The notes: generated from the sequence alone by a model not told the origin. A DNA stretch of 64,000 nucleotides from Neoarius graeffei (GCF_027579695.1 NC_083587.1:51701021-51765020); one strand, 5' to 3'; shown: positions 1 through 12,300, numbered from the stretch's first letter. Numbers and translations: made by a program.

Positions 1-103
1 GCCTCACGCCTCTGCATTTGAGTCATCCCCCTGGTGGCCTAGTGGGGGTTTGCTGGATTATCACACCAACGAACCAGGTTCGAATCCCAGCAAAACCCTA
101 ACA
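1..103 (+). repeat. 3' end of the 5' LTR of element A
   Basis: These 103 bases match 4821-4923, the end of the 3' LTR, without a visible difference and end in CCTAACA. The rest of this LTR lies left of the window. Confidence 0.95.
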
Positions 104-104
104 G

Positions 105-117
105 AAAGACTCCGTCA
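105..117 (+). other. Self-priming primer-binding site of element A
   Basis: AAAGACTCCGTCA, one base after the LTR, does not look like the complement of a tRNA 3' end. Its reverse complement, TGACGGAGTCTTT, occurs inside the LTR at 4629-4641, just where transcription should start downstream of TATTTATA (4602-4609). Tf1/sushi elements are known to prime reverse transcription with the 5' end of their own RNA. The pairing is seen here; the mechanism is taken from the family. Confidence 0.82.
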
Positions 118-1136
118 TGACCGACTCAGCAGAGGCTGCTTCAACTGTCTACCCGGCCAACCTTCAGGGAATTATGGCAGCTTTGACACGCTTCGGAGCG
201 ACCATGGACGCTCATGGACGTACGCTCACCAGCCAACGTGAGGCCCTCGCTCGCCACGAGGAACTGCTTCAGCAAATTGGGAAAACCCTGGCACAGCTGA
301 CATCTCTGCCTGCATCTCCTGCTCCTGATCCAGTTCCTGCTCCTGATCCAGCTCCCACTCCTGCTCCAGTGCCTCCTGCAATGCTGCCTTCTTCACCTCG
401 CGAACCCAGCCTTCCTGCACCACAGAGGTATGACGGCAAGCACAGTGAGTGCCGAGAGTTCCTTACCCAGTGTCAACTCACCTTTGAGCTTCAGCCTACC
501 ACCTACACTACGGATCGCCGCAAGATTGCCTTTGTGATCACCTTATTAGCTGGTAAGGCGCGAGCCTGGGCTACTGCTATCTGGCAAAGACAGGGACCTG
601 AGTGCTTTGATTTCCAGCTGTTTTCTGAAGAGATGCTTCGGGTCTTCGATCAGGCAGACATCAGTACCGACGCAGCCCGAAAGCTCATGTCCATCCGGCA
701 AGGAGGAAGCGTCGCAGATTACGCCATCTCGTTCCGAACACTCGCAGCAGTAAGTGGATGGAACGAGACTGCCCTGGTGTCAGCCTTCCACCATGGTCTG
801 TCTGACCCCATCAAGGACGGTCTGGCCTCTATTGGATGCCCAAGTGACCTCGAAACCCTCATCTCACATGCTATTCGTCTGGACAACAGGATGAGAGAAC
901 GCCACCAAGCCTTGAGCCCCCCCAGCCTCCCTACCTCTACCTGGAAACCGTCTACCTCCTTCAGTGACTGTCCAGAACCCATGCAAGTGGGTCGTACTCG
1001 CCTCTCCGCATCTGAGAGGGAGCGCAGAAGGAGGGACAAGTGCTGCATCTACTGTGGCAAGCCTGGTCACTTCCGAGCATCATGTCCCGAACTCTTGGGA
1101 AAAGGACCGCCCCGTCCAGCCGAGGGAGGGTTGTGA
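117..1136 (+). CDS. gag: Gag polyprotein of sushi-like element A
   Basis: The 339-residue frame starts at an ATG that overlaps the primer site, as in compact sushi elements. It has a helical N-terminus ([17 protein letters not shown]), a proline/alanine-rich linker around residues 60-100, a capsid-like retrotransposon Gag region (about 105-265, including [19 protein letters not shown] and [12 protein letters not shown]) and one CCHC zinc knuckle near the C-terminus ([15 protein letters not shown]). It overlaps pol in a different frame. This arrangement fits the -1 frameshift that sushi-type Ty3 elements are known to use. The product would form the particle shell and bind the RNA. Family assignment is firm; processing is inferred. 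Confidence 0.92.
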   Translation: MTDSAEAASTVYPANLQGIMAALTRFGATMDAHGRTLTSQREALARHEELLQQIGKTLAQLTSLPASPAPDPVPAPDPAPTPAPVPPAMLPSSPREPSLPAPQRYDGKHSECREFLTQCQLTFELQPTTYTTDRRKIAFVITLLAGKARAWATAIWQRQGPECFDFQLFSEEMLRVFDQADISTDAARKLMSIRQGGSVADYAISFRTLAAVSGWNETALVSAFHHGLSDPIKDGLASIGCPSDLETLISHAIRLDNRMRERHQALSPPSLPTSTWKPSTSFSDCPEPMQVGRTRLSASERERRRRDKCCIYCGKPGHFRASCPELLGKGPPRPAEGGL

Positions 1137-4100
1137 CGGGGCCTACCCTCTCTCCCGGACTCCCTGGCCAAGGAATCTACATCCCGGTCTCCATCTCCTG
1201 GGGTGAGTCTGTCCACTCTTGTCAAGCTTTGATAGACTCAGGGGCGGCTGGGAACTTTATGGATATTCACTTCGCCCAAAGCATCAATATACCTACTGCA
1301 CCTCTTGAAGTCCCTCTGTCTGTGTCTGCCCTCGATGGCCAAGCGTTAGGTGATGGAAGAGTCACTCAAGTTACTTCTCCAGTCTTCCTCCAGTCTCAAG
1401 GTCACAAGGAAGAAATATCCCTGCACCTGATTCCTTCACCTGAGTTCCCAGTTATTCTAGGCCTTCCTTGGCTTACTCGCCACAACCCTCGCATAGACTG
1501 GGTAACAAGCCAGGTTGTGGAATGGGGCCCTGCATGCCATGCCTCTTGTCTGCTCTCTAGCTCTCCTGTGTCTCCTGCCGAGCCCCCTGATCTCACCGAG
1601 TTATCTCAAGTTCCCACAGAGTACTGGGATCTCAAGGAGGTATTCAGCAAGAGCAGGGCCGCCGTTCTTCCTCCGCACCGGGCCTACGACTGTGCCATCG
1701 ACTTGCTCCCTGGGACTACCCCTCCTCGTGGCAGACTGTTTTCACTCTCTCAGCCAGAACGCAAGGCCATGGAGGAATACCTCAAAGATGCCCTGGTCTC
1801 TGGGTTTATTCGACCCTCCACTTCACCTGCTGGAGCCGGCTTCTTCTTTGTCGGCAAGAAGGATGGGGGGCTCCGACCATGTATTGATTACAGGGGCCTG
1901 AATAAGATCACTGTGCGCAACCGATATCCCCTTCCGCTGATGTCCACAGCTTTCGACCTGCTCCAAGGCGCCACCTTCTTCACCAAGTTGGACCTACGGA
2001 ACGCATACCACCTCATCCGTATCCGACAGGGAGACGAGTGGAAGACTGCCTTTAACACCCCGTCTGGGCACTACGAATACCAGGTGATGCCCTTCGGACT
2101 CACCAACGCACCAGCTGTTTTTCAGGCCCTAATCAACGACGTCTTAAGGGACATGATTAACCTATACGTTTTTGTCTACCTCGACGACATCCTTATCTTT
2201 TCCAAGACCGTGCAGGAGCACCGCCACCATGTCCGCCAGGTTCTCCAGAGGCTGCTACAGAACAATCTGTTCGTCAAGGCCCAGAAATGCGAATTTCATG
2301 TTCCCGAGGTCTCCTTTCTGGGATTTATTGTACGGACAGGCCAACTCCAAATGGACCCTGCCAAGACCCTGGCCGTCCGGGATTGGCCTACTCCCAAGTC
2401 CGTTAAGGAGGTTCAGCGGTTCTTAGGATTCGCTAACTTCTACCGCAAGTTCATCAGGAACTTCAGTTCTGTGGCAGCACCCATGTCTGACCTCACCAAA
2501 GGGACAGGTGGATCTTATGGCTGGTCTCCTCAGGCAGAAAAGGCGTTCAAAGACCTCAAGGACCGCTTCTGCACGGCACCCATTCTGGTTCTCCCGGACA
2601 CCTCCCAACCATTCATCGTGGAGGTGGACGCCTCGGACAGTGGTGTCGGCGCGGTGCTCTCTCAACGTTCGGAAGGAAAGCTGCACCCCTGCGCTTACTT
2701 CTCCCACCGCCTGAGTCCTGCTGAGTCCCGGTACGATGTGGGGGATCGAGAACTGCTAGCGGTCAAACTGGCCCTTGAGGAGTGGAGGCACTGGCTGGAG
2801 GGAGCACAACATCCATTCCTGGTTTGGACTGACCACAAGAACCTGGAGTACCTCCAGCAAGCCAAGAGACTGAACCCTCGACAGGCTAGGTGGGCCCTGT
2901 TTTTCAGTCGGTTTGACTTCACCCTCTCATACCGCCCCGGCTCCAAGAACACCAAACCTGACGCACTGTCCAGACTGTTCTCTGCCACTAACAGGGAGAA
3001 TGAAGTCGGGCCTATTATCCCTGTGTCCCGGATTGTGGCCCCTGTCCGCTGGGGTATTGAGGAGGCTGTCCGACGAGCCCAACGCCAGGACCCCGGTCCT
3101 GGGACGGGGCCACCAGGCCTCTTGTACGTCCCACATCAAGCCCGGGCCAAGGTTCTCCAGTGGGGTCACTCTTCCCCTCTCACCGCCCACCCGGGAGCTC
3201 GGAGGACCCTGGACTTCCTGAAAAGACGCTTCTGGTGGCCTAACATGGAGAAGGAAGTAAGGTCATTTGTCCTGTCCTGTGAGGTTTGCACCAGAACCAA
3301 GAACCCACGACAGCGTCCCCAGGGTCTCCTGCATCCTCTGACCATTCCCCGGCGTCCCTGGTCCCACGTGGCAGTCGACTTTATCACGGGTCTCCCTGAG
3401 TCACAAGGTAACACGGTCATTTTGGTCTTAGTTGACAGATTCTCCAAGGCCTGCCGCTTCATACCACTGTGCAAACTCCCCTCTGCTCTTGAAACTGCGA
3501 AACTTTTGTTTAATCATGTCTTCCGAGTCTTTGGTCTTCCACAGGACATCGTCTCAGACCGAGGGCCCCAGTTCTCCTCCCGAGTGTGGCACGGGTTCTG
3601 CAAGGTCATCGGAGCCACTGCCAGCCTCTCCTCTGGGTTTCATCCACAGTCCAATGGTCAGACGGAGAGGCTCAACCAGGACCTGGAAACCACCCTGCGA
3701 GGCCTGGCTATGGATAACCCGACATCGTGGAGCACCTGGCTGCCATGGGCGGAGTACGCCCACAACACCCTGCAGTCATCGGCCACCAAGCTGTCGCCAT
3801 TCCAGTGCCAATTCGGGTTCCAGCCACCTCTGTTCCCGGACCAGGAGGAGGACGCGGGGGTGCCCTCGGTCAACCAATATGTGAGACGGTGTCGCAAGAC
3901 CTGGAGCAAGGTCAGGAAGACCCTCATACAGACCTCCAGAACCAACCAGACTCAGGCCAACCGCCATAGAAGACCTGCACACGCTTTCCGCCCTGGGCAG
4001 CGTGTTTGGCTGTCCACTAAGGACCTTCCACTGCGGGTGGAGAACCGCAAGCTTGCTCCTCGCTACATTGGCCCCTTCAAGGTGGTGCGCAGGGTGAACC

Positions 4101-4435
4101 CTGTCTCCTACCGGCTCCAGTTGCCCCGGACTCTGAGGATCAACCCCACTTTCCATGTTTCCCTGTTACGGCCCGTACTGACATCTACGTATGCCCCTGC
4201 CCCTAGGAACCCCCCACCCCCCCGCATCTTCCAGGGGCAGACTGTGTTCACTGTGAATCGCCTGCTTGACTCCCGCCGGGTCCGTGGCGGCTTGCAATAT
4301 CTGGTGGACTGGGAGGGCTATGGTCCTGAGGAGCGCTGCTGGGTTCCTGCTCGGGATGTCCTAGATAAAGAACTGTGTCGGGACTTCCATTCGGCCCATC
4401 CGGATCGCCCTGGGAACGTCAGGAGACGCTCCTAG
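1040..4435 (+). CDS. pol: Pol polyprotein of sushi-like element A (PR-RT-RH-IN-chromodomain)
   Basis: This open frame of about 1,131 residues overlaps gag by roughly 100 bases, so its true start is probably set by frameshifting rather than by the first ATG. In order it shows a retropepsin site ([13 protein letters not shown]), reverse transcriptase ([11 protein letters not shown]; the YLDD catalytic box near base 2180), RNase H ([15 protein letters not shown] near 2615), integrase zinc finger (H-H-C-C, ending CEVCTRTK near 3290), the integrase core ([32 protein letters not shown]) and a chromodomain ([19 protein letters not shown]) near 4290-4360. The C-terminal chromodomain is diagnostic of chromoviruses and is thought to guide integration to chromatin marks. 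Confidence 0.95.
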   Translation: MLHLLWQAWSLPSIMSRTLGKRTAPSSRGRVVTGPTLSPGLPGQGIYIPVSISWGESVHSCQALIDSGAAGNFMDIHFAQSINIPTAPLEVPLSVSALDGQALGDGRVTQVTSPVFLQSQGHKEEISLHLIPSPEFPVILGLPWLTRHNPRIDWVTSQVVEWGPACHASCLLSSSPVSPAEPPDLTELSQVPTEYWDLKEVFSKSRAAVLPPHRAYDCAIDLLPGTTPPRGRLFSLSQPERKAMEEYLKDALVSGFIRPSTSPAGAGFFFVGKKDGGLRPCIDYRGLNKITVRNRYPLPLMSTAFDLLQGATFFTKLDLRNAYHLIRIRQGDEWKTAFNTPSGHYEYQVMPFGLTNAPAVFQALINDVLRDMINLYVFVYLDDILIFSKTVQEHRHHVRQVLQRLLQNNLFVKAQKCEFHVPEVSFLGFIVRTGQLQMDPAKTLAVRDWPTPKSVKEVQRFLGFANFYRKFIRNFSSVAAPMSDLTKGTGGSYGWSPQAEKAFKDLKDRFCTAPILVLPDTSQPFIVEVDASDSGVGAVLSQRSEGKLHPCAYFSHRLSPAESRYDVGDRELLAVKLALEEWRHWLEGAQHPFLVWTDHKNLEYLQQAKRLNPRQARWALFFSRFDFTLSYRPGSKNTKPDALSRLFSATNRENEVGPIIPVSRIVAPVRWGIEEAVRRAQRQDPGPGTGPPGLLYVPHQARAKVLQWGHSSPLTAHPGARRTLDFLKRRFWWPNMEKEVRSFVLSCEVCTRTKNPRQRPQGLLHPLTIPRRPWSHVAVDFITGLPESQGNTVILVLVDRFSKACRFIPLCKLPSALETAKLLFNHVFRVFGLPQDIVSDRGPQFSSRVWHGFCKVIGATASLSSGFHPQSNGQTERLNQDLETTLRGLAMDNPTSWSTWLPWAEYAHNTLQSSATKLSPFQCQFGFQPPLFPDQEEDAGVPSVNQYVRRCRKTWSKVRKTLIQTSRTNQTQANRHRRPAHAFRPGQRVWLSTKDLPLRVENRKLAPRYIGPFKVVRRVNPVSYRLQLPRTLRINPTFHVSLLRPVLTSTYAPAPRNPPPPRIFQGQTVFTVNRLLDSRRVRGGLQYLVDWEGYGPEERCWVPARDVLDKELCRDFHSAHPDRPGNVRRRS

Positions 4436-4448
4436 AGGAGGGGGTCCT

Positions 4449-4923
4449 GTTAGGACTTGGACTGTTTTGGCCTCTAGAGGCCGCTGTTATTTCCTTTTCA
4501 TGTCGTGTTTATTTTGGCCTCTAGAGGCCGCCACTGTTCCTGTGTTTTGTGTTTGTGTTAATTGCCTAATTATCTTCACCTGTGTCCTTAATTAGTTTGT
4601 CTATTTATACCCCTGAGTTCAGTCCTCTTGACGGAGTCTTTGTGCTGTTATGTTTATCTCCAGTTTCCTTTGTACTGTGTTTTTTGATCTTCTTAGCTTT
4701 TGTATTTTTGCACTTTGCTTTTCTTTTGGATTATACTCTTTGGTTTTTTTTTGTCTTTTGTTTTGCCCTGTATATAGTGTATATAGTTTAAATAAACCTT
4801 TTGATTCTTTTTCTACTTCCGCCTCACGCCTCTGCATTTGAGTCATCCCCCTGGTGGCCTAGTGGGGGTTTGCTGGATTATCACACCAACGAACCAGGTT
4901 CGAATCCCAGCAAAACCCTAACA
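4449..4923 (+). repeat. 3' LTR of element A
   Basis: A 475-bp LTR running TGTTAGG to CCTAACA. It contains a short direct repeat GGCCTCTAGAGGCCG, a TATA-like TATTTATA at 4602-4609, the presumed transcript start at about 4629, and an AATAAA (4791-4796) that would form the 3' end. Confidence 0.93.
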
Positions 4924-5931
4924 GCTGCCCCAAAAGGTACGCTGGTCACTTTTAAAATTACGGTTAAAAAAAAAAAACCGGATGGAGACATTTCACTCAT
5001 TCGGTCCAATATTAAATTTAATACCTCCCTTTCGAAAATTCCAGTCATTCCAAACAATTTAAGACGTTTTTAGGCCTTGAAAACCGAAAGTTGTATTTAA
5101 GACTTTTTAAGGACCGCGGGAAGCCTGAATAATTGGTGAATTATGGTATCAATCAGTCTGTTTTACTATATTTTTGAACTTTTGCCTCAGTATATCAAGT
5201 ATTGATTACTTTTGATTCATAGATATTATGCATACGTTGTGAATTCGGAAACAAATGCAATAAAGATTGTTGGATTACAAATAGTTTATTTGTGGTTTTT
5301 TTCCTCAAACATTTCTTCAGACAAGTCAAAATCACATTCGGACAAGTAAATTTCCTGTCAACTTGCCCGACAGGACAAGTGGTTTCAAAAGTTAATGTAG
5401 AGCCCTGAACACCACCGTGCCGCCCCACTGCTGTTATATTTCAAGTAATTTTCTCTGGTGGAATGTAATATTCTAGGTGATGTCAACCCTTGTCAAATAG
5501 AACTTTGTGGAGTTTTTATGAACTATTTAAGATTAATACATTTTATTTGCAAAATTTACATCAATAATTCTGGTATTACTGATACAATGTATCTTAAATA
5601 ATTAAGTTTATAGTTCAGTCATTCTCTTTAGTAGATAATTGTTTACTTGACTGTACATACACAGTCCTTTTTAATTCAGTTGTTTTCTCTGGGATCTAAA
5701 ATTTCTTTATATTCAGCACATGCTCATTTGATCCCTTTAACTTGATGCAGTGTGATAAATATGTCGATTACAATAGGAGTGTATAGTGTGGAATAAAACA
5801 ATCAGTGCTTTGGATTATATATTGGAATTTTTTCTCGTGTATAAGGGCTCATGGGTGCATGTAAGGGAAAAGTACAGGTTAAAGGGCATGGGGAACCAAA
5901 GGTTGACATGTATGCAACACTGTGGTTCCTA
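4924..5931. other. AT-rich DNA without a recognised gene
   Basis: No coding structure is recognised. Bases around 5070-5115 (repeated AAGACTTTTTAAGGACC-like words) resemble the end of a DNA transposon. A 15-base scrap at about 5412-5426 (CACCACCGTGCCGCC) is the terminus of the tRNA-derived SINE found elsewhere in the window. Confidence 0.5.
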
Positions 5932-6459
5932 CACTACCGTTCAAAAGTTTGGGGTCACTTTGAAATGTCCTTATTTTTGAAAGAAAAGCACTGTTCTTTT
6001 CAATGAAGATCACTTTAAACTAATCAGAAATCCACTCTATACATTGCTAATATGGTAAATGACTATTCTAGCTGCAAATGTCTGGTTTTTGGTGCAATAT
6101 CTCCATAGGTGTATAGAGGCCCATTTCCAGCAACTCTCACTCCAGTGTTCTAATGGTACAATGTGTTTGCTCATTGCCTCAGAAGGCTAATGGATGATTA
6201 GAAAACCCTTGTACAATCATGTTAGCACAGCTGAAAACAGTTGAGCTCTTTAGAGAAGCTATAAAACTGACCTTCCTTTGAGCAGATTGAGTTTCTGGAG
6301 CATCACATTTGTGGGGTCGATTAAATGCTCAAAATGGCCAGAAAAATGTCTTGACTATATTTTCTATTCATTTTACAACTTATGGTGGGAAATAAAACTG
6401 TGACTTTTCATGGAAAACACAAAATTGTCTGGGTGACCCCAAACTTTTGAACGGTAGTG
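5932..6459 (+). mobile_element. Tc1/mariner-type MITE, 528 bp
   Basis: The terminal inverted repeats are CACTACCGTTCAAAAGTTTG at the left and its complement at the right, flanked by TA on both sides (5930-5931 and 6460-6461). No transposase frame remains, though AAAATGGCCAGAAAAATGTC near 6330 looks like the start of a degenerate Tc1 transposase. The same copy is at 39761-40288. Confidence 0.9.
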
Positions 6460-7209
6460 TAAATATTATACTTTGGGTGCATTTTTGCTCAAACCGACCG
6501 CATATGGCATTGTAAACACACAGTAAATACAGGCTTTACTCAGACAGTAAACAAAAACATTCTTACAAAACTAGACTCCAGGTTACACCAAGTCATTTCT
6601 ATACAATGCTAAGCTAATGCAAATTTTCTCTTCAGGTCAACAGTGACTGTCTGCACATTTGACTTAAATACAAAACATTTTACTTCAATAATTTATAACT
6701 TGGTAATAAATTAAGCTTTTTTTTTTTCAACCAACACCTATTTTACTTACCTTGAGAAAAAGCACTAAACACTCACAAACTGTTTCTTCTCTAAGGTGCT
6801 CTCGGCGCCGGGCAAAGATACGCTGTGAACGTTAGTTACGCAACCAACGTCAAACAAACTTGTTTATCTTGTCATGGGGGTGGGAGGGAGGTGTGTGTGT
6901 GTGTGTGGGGGGGGGAATTTGATATTTCAAATGTTGTATTTTTGATTGATATTAAACAACTTTTTTATTAACATTCTACGTGTGTAATTAAATTTATTTC
7001 ACTCTATTATTCATTTAAACTTGCTCAAATTAATTTCTCTTGATAATGCAGTGGTAATACTTTGTCTTTGGACTCCCCCGTGTTACGGAGCGCATTGGTA
7101 CAGTCCGATGATGAGCCTCAGTTGTGTTTATAAATATAGAAGTTCACCTGCAGAATTTCCTTCTTATTATTTTTGCCGGTCAGAGAAGTGCGTAGTTCAT
7201 GATGTAGAG
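6460..7209. other. Unassigned intervening DNA
   Basis: Mostly AT-rich, with a short GT run and a G run at about 6893-6915 and a small GC-rich patch near 6800-6835. No gene or transposon end is recognised. The same sequence is in the second copy of segment S. Confidence 0.5.
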
Positions 7210-7642
7210 CAGGGGTGTCAAACCTGATCCATAAAGGGCCTTGTGGCTGCAGGTTTTCATTCCAGCCATGCAGCAGCACACCTGACTTGGCTCATTCAAT
7301 CAACTGAACTGTCTTCACACAGTCAAATACTTGCAGCCACACCCACCCTTGATTAAAGGGTGGGTGTGTCAGTTGATTGAATAAGCCAGGGGTGTCAAAC
7401 CTGATCCATAAAGGGCCGTGTGGCTGCAGGTTTTCATTCCAGCCATGCAGCAGCACCCTGATTTGGCTTATTCAATCAACTGACACACCCACCCTTTAAT
7501 CAAGGGTGGGTGTGGCTGCAAGTATTTGACTGTGTGAAGACAGTTCAGTTGATTGAATGAGCCAAGTCAGGTGTGCTGCTGCATGGCTGGAATGAAAACC
7601 TGCAGCCACAAGGCCCTTTATGGATCAGGTTTGACACCCCTG
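7210..7642 (+). mobile_element. Palindromic hAT MITE, 433 bp
   Basis: The element begins CAGGGGTGTCAAACCTGATC and ends with the reverse complement. It is flanked by an 8-bp target duplication ATGTAGAG (7202-7209 and 7643-7650), which is the hAT signature. About 177 bases of each arm are complementary, leaving a centre of roughly 80 bases that repeats the start of the element. It is non-coding. The copy at 41035-41454 is 13 bp shorter near the centre. Confidence 0.93.
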
Positions 7643-7651
7643 ATGTAGAGT

Positions 7652-7812
7652 TTAAGGGGATAACTTTTTTTGACAGAGGCAACTGGCAGATGACAATATT
7701 TTATTCCTGCAAGACAAAAATCAACTATCTCATGCCTTAACTCTGGTTGAGCATCTCTCTAATGCCTCAGGCCTTAAACTGAACATTTCCAAGTGTGAGA
7801 TATTATCCTTAC
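7652..7812 (+). mobile_element. LINE reverse-transcriptase fragment (L1/Tx1-like), left part
   Basis: Translation gives LADDNILFLQDKNQLSHAL followed by a segment ending LKLNISKCEIL. This is the catalytic (F/Y)ADD box region of an L1-type reverse transcriptase. The 5' end is truncated, and the fragment stops where a hAT element inserted at 7813. It resumes at 14563. Confidence 0.8.
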
Positions 7813-8817
7813 CAGTGGCGGCTGCTGGTTTTAAAATGGGAAGCCCATTTTACGCATTCATCGTAAAACCTGTAGGCCGGATATCAAAGCATAGAAAAGT
7901 GTGCCCCATTAGCACAGTGAACTAGACAACCCTACCTAGTGGCAGAAAGTATTTTTGCTTGTACATTTCATGTTATAGTCTGGCTTGCCAGGCTAGTGCC
8001 TCATATCCTTAATCAAAAATATCAAACATCCAAAAATCACTGGCTATTCAACGAAGAGCCTTGAACATCATACCCTGATATGCAACACAGAGTCTTTAAC
8101 ACAACACCCAGCTGTGCAACACATCCTTGAACATCTTCTGCAACACAGTCTGGAAATTCATAACCAGGTAGGCTATGCAACACACAGAACCTTGAATATT
8201 ATACCCAGGTATAACCTATAACACAGAGCCCACCATTCTCTTAACATTACTGAACAATATACACACTTCAGATTCATGAACACTATTTATACACAAATTC
8301 TGCCCTCTGCTCCTTTTCCAGAAAATGGTCTGTGACCCTGTCATACCAGCTGGTTGTGCTTTCCAGAGACTTCACCAATTTCTGTTAGCAGCTAGCACTG
8401 CAGATCCCAATAAGGCTCAAGCTAGCCTACAACCAGATTGAACTACAAAAGAAATAAACGAGCGAATTCACGAATGATCAAACTGATAGAATGGATGAAA
8501 GTTAACAGAGCACAACGAGTAATATTTACATTTATTTACAGAGTAATGTACAGAGACATCAATGAGAAGAAACGTTTATATGAAAGGAAATTCGGACAGC
8601 ACTTTGGTACACGACTACACTTTCTCGACATCTGCTAGGGACTGACTGATCATTCTTCTGTGTTCCTCGCCGAAGTACCGCCCTCCTCATGTCTTTGAAA
8701 CACTACCTCCAATAATCCTTTATCAGCCTGGCTTCTTGTCCCTCCCACTGTCTCGTTTAGTCCCAGAGAAGCCCGGCTTCCCTGGAAGTGACGATTTTGT
8801 TGATTTTAACCAATAAC

Positions 8818-9307
8818 TGTTAGGGTTTTGCTGGGATTCGAACCTGGTTCGCTGGTGTGATGATCCAGCAAACCCCCACTAGGCCACCAGGGGAATGACT
8901 CAAATGCAGAGGCGTGAGGCGGAAGTAGAAAAAGTAACAAAAGGTTTATTTATACTATGTACACTATATACAATCCAAGGCAAAACAAAAAAAACAAAAA
9001 CAAAGAGTATAATTCAAAAAGAAAAAGGCAAAAATGCAAAAGCTCAGAAGATCCACAAAACACAGTACAAAGGAAACTGGAGATAAACATAACAGCACAA
9101 AGACTCCGTGACAAGAGGACTGAACTCAGGGGTATAAATACACAAACTAATTAAGGACACAGGTGAAGATAATTAGGACTAACAGGCAATTAACAAAAAA
9201 ACCCACAAAACACAGGAACAGTGGCGGCCTCTAGAGGCCAAAATAAATATGACACGAAAAGGAAATAACAGCGGCCTCTAGAGGCCAAAACAGTCCAAGT
9301 CCTAACA
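8818..9307 (-). repeat. 3' LTR of element B
   Basis: A 490-bp LTR with TGTTAGG/CCTAACA ends. It shares small variants (such as an ACCCAC run near 9201) with the left LTR of element C but not with B's other LTR. Confidence 0.93.
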
Positions 9308-9322
9308 GGACCCCCCCCCCCT

Positions 9323-12300
9323 CTAGGAGCGTCTCCTGACGTTCCCAGGGCGATCCGGATGGGCCGAATGGAAGTCCCGACACAGTTCTTTATCCAGGAC
9401 ATCCCGAGCAGGAACCCAGCAGCGCTCCTCAGGACCATAGCCCTCCCAGTCCACCAGATATTGCAACCCGCCGCGGACCCGGCGGGAGTCAAGCAGGCGA
9501 TGCACAGTGAACACAGTCTGCCCCTGGAAGATGCGGGGGGGGTGGGGGGTTCCTAGGGGCAGGGGCATACGTAGACATCAGTACAGGCCGCAACAGGGAA
9601 ACATGGAAAGTGGGGTTGATCCTCAGAGTCCGGGGCAACTGGAGCCGGTAGGAGACAGGGTTCACCCTGCGCACCACCTTGAAGGGGCCAATGTAGCGAG
9701 GAGCAAGCTTGCGGTTCTCCACCCGCAGCGGAAGGTCCTTAGTGGACAGCCAAACCCGCTGCCCAGGGCGGAAAGTGTGTGCAGGTCTTCTATGGCGGTT
9801 GGCCTGAGTCTGGTTGGTTCTGGAGGTCTGTATGAGGGTCTTCCTGACCTTGCTCCAGGTCTTGCGACACCGTCTCACATATTGGTTGACCGAGGGCACC
9901 CCCGCGTCCTCCTCCTGGTCCGGGAACAGAGGTGGCTGGAACCCGAATTGGCACTGGAATGGCGACAGCTTGGTGGCCGATGACTGCAGGGTGTTGTGGG
10001 CATACTCTGCCCATGGCAGCCAGGTGCTCCATGATGTCGGGTTATCCATAGCCAGGCCTCGCAGGGTGGTTTCCAGGTCCTGGTTGAGCCTCTCCGTCTG
10101 ACCATTGGACTGTGGGTGAAACCCAGAGGAGAGGCTGGCAGTGGCTCCGATGACCTTGCAGAACCCGTGCCACACTCGGGAGGAGAACTGGGGCCCTCGG
10201 TCTGAGACGATGTCCTGTGGAAGACCAAAGACTCGGAAGACATGATTAAATATAAGTTTCGCTGTTTCAAGAGCAGAGGGGAGTTTGCACAGAGGTATGA
10301 AGCGGCAGGCCTTGGAGAATCTGTCAACAATGACCAAAATGACCATGTTACCTTGTGACTCAGGGAGACCCGTGATGAAGTCGACTGCCACGTGGGACCA
10401 GGGACGCCGGGGAATGGTCAGAGGATGCAGGAGACCCTGGGGACGCTGTCGTGGGTTCTTGGTTCTGGTGCAAACCTCACAGGACAGGACAAATGACCTT
10501 ACTTCCTGCTCCATGTTAGGCCACCAGAAGCGTCTTTTCAGGAAGTCCAGGGTCCTCCGAGCTCCCGGGTGGGCGGTGAGAGGGGAAGAGTGACCCCACT
10601 GGAGAACCTTGGCCCGGGCTTGATGTGGGACGTACAAGAGGCCCGGTGGCCCCGTCCCAGGACCGGGGTCCTGGCGTTGGGCTCGTCGAACAGCCTCCTC
10701 AATACCCCAGCGGACAGGGGCCACAATCTGGGACACCGGGATAATAGGCCCGACTTCATTCTCCCTGTTAGTGGCAGAAAACAGCCTGGACAGTGCGTCA
10801 GGTTTGGTGTTCTTGGAGCCGGGACGGTACGAGAGGGTGAAGTCAAACCGACTGAAAAACAGGGCCCACCTAGCCTGTCGAGGGTTCAGTCTCTTGGCTT
10901 GCTGGAGGTACTCCAGGTTCTTGTGGTCAGTCCAAACCAGGAATGGATGTTGCACTCCCTCCAGCCAGTGCCTCCACTCCTCAAGGGCCAGTTTGACCGC
11001 TAGCAGTTCTCGATCCCCCACATCGTACCGGGACTCCGCAGGACTCAGGCGGTGGGAGAAGTAAGCGCAGGGGTGCAGCTTTCCTTCCGAATGTTGAGAG
11101 AGTACCGCGCCGACACCACTGTCCGAGGCGTCCACCTCCACGATGAATGGTTGGGAGGTGTCCGGGAGGACCAGAATGGGTGCCGTGCAGAAGCGGGCCT
11201 TGAGGTCTTTGAACGCCTTTTCTGCCTGAGGAGACCAGCCATAAGATCCACCTGTCCCTTTGGTGAGGTCTGACATGGGTGCTGCCACAGAACTGAAGTT
11301 CCTGATGAACTTGCGGTAGAAGTTAGCAAATCCTAAGAACCGCTGAACCTCCTTAACAGACTTGGGAGTAGGCCAGTCCCGGACGGCCAGGGTCTTGGCA
11401 GGGTCCATTTGGAGTTGGCCTGTCCGTACAATAAATCCCAGAAAGGAGACCTCGGGAACATGAAATTCGCATTTCTGGGCCTTGGCGAACAGATTGTTCT
11501 GTAGCAGCCTCTGGAGAACCTGGCGGACATGGTGGCGGTGCTCCTGCACGGTCTTGGAAAAGATAAGGATGTCATCGAGGTAGACAAAGACGTACAGGTT
11601 AATCATGTCCCTTAAGACGTCGTTGATTAGGGCCTGAAAAACAGCTGGTGCGTTGGTGAGTCCGAAGGGCATCACCTGGTATTCGTAGTGCCCAGACGGG
11701 GTGTTAAAGGCAGTCTTCCACTCGTCTCCCTGTCGGATACGGATGAGGTGGTATGCGTTCCGTAGGTCCAACTTGGTGAAGACGGTGGCGCCTTGGAGCA
11801 GGTCGAAAGCAGTGGACATCAGCGGAAGGGGATATCGGTTGCGCACAGTGATCTTGTTCAGGCCCCTGTAGTCAATACATGGTCGAAGCCCCCCATCCTT
11901 CTTGCCGACAAAGAAGAAGCTGGCACCAGCAGGTGAGGTGGAGGGTCGAATGAACCCAGAGACCAGGGCGTCTTTGAGGTATTCTTCCATAGCCTTGCGT
12001 TCTGGCTGAGAGAGGGAAAACAGTCTGCCACGAGGAGGGGTAGTCCCAGGGAGCAAGTCGATGGCACAGTCGTAGGCCCGGTGCGAAGGAAGAACGGCGG
12101 CCCTGCTCTTGCTGAATACCTCCTTGAGATCCCAGTACTCTGTGGGAACTTGAGATAACTCGGTGAGATCAGGGGGCTCGGCAGGAGACACAGGAGAGCT
12201 AGAGAGCAGACAAGAGGCCTGGCATGCAGGGCCCCATTCCACAACCTGGCTTGTTACCCAGTCTATGCGAGGGTTGTGGCGAGTAAGCCAAGGAAGGCCT

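Larger units (their letters stand above)
1..4923 (+). mobile_element. Ty3/gypsy chromovirus A, sushi-ichi-like; looks whole apart from the window edge
   Basis: This is an LTR retrotransposon on the plus strand with part of the 5' LTR (1-103), a self-primer site, gag, pol and a complete 3' LTR (4449-4923). The LTR ends are the inverted pair TGTTAGG/CCTAACA. Pol runs protease, reverse transcriptase, RNase H, integrase, then a C-terminal chromodomain, which places it among the Ty3 chromoviruses (Tf1/sushi group). Both reading frames look open. The 103 LTR bases visible at both ends are identical by eye, so the copy looks young. The right flank starts GCTGCCCC, which is the uninterrupted sequence at about 38746 and 61285, so the insertion is absent from the other two copies of the flank. 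Confidence 0.93.
4924..8817 (+). repeat. Segment S, copy 1 (duplicated at 38746-42629; start also at 61285)
   Basis: This 3.9-kb stretch is repeated almost base for base at 38746-42629, and its first roughly 185 bases recur at 61285-61468. It contains a Tc1-type MITE, a palindromic hAT MITE, a LINE fragment and the left end of a hAT element, all in identical positions in both full copies. The copies differ by scattered substitutions and small indels, for example 13 bp near the centre of the palindrome. Confidence 0.93.

Noticed and set aside
1515-1901. 128-codon frame inside pol of element A
   Set aside because: It is an alternative-frame shadow of the protease and reverse transcriptase region.
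9507-9983. Long frames on the strand opposite to pol in the sushi elements (also 43168-43791)
   Set aside because: They mirror a conserved, GC-rich pol in the opposite direction and have no recognisable domains.
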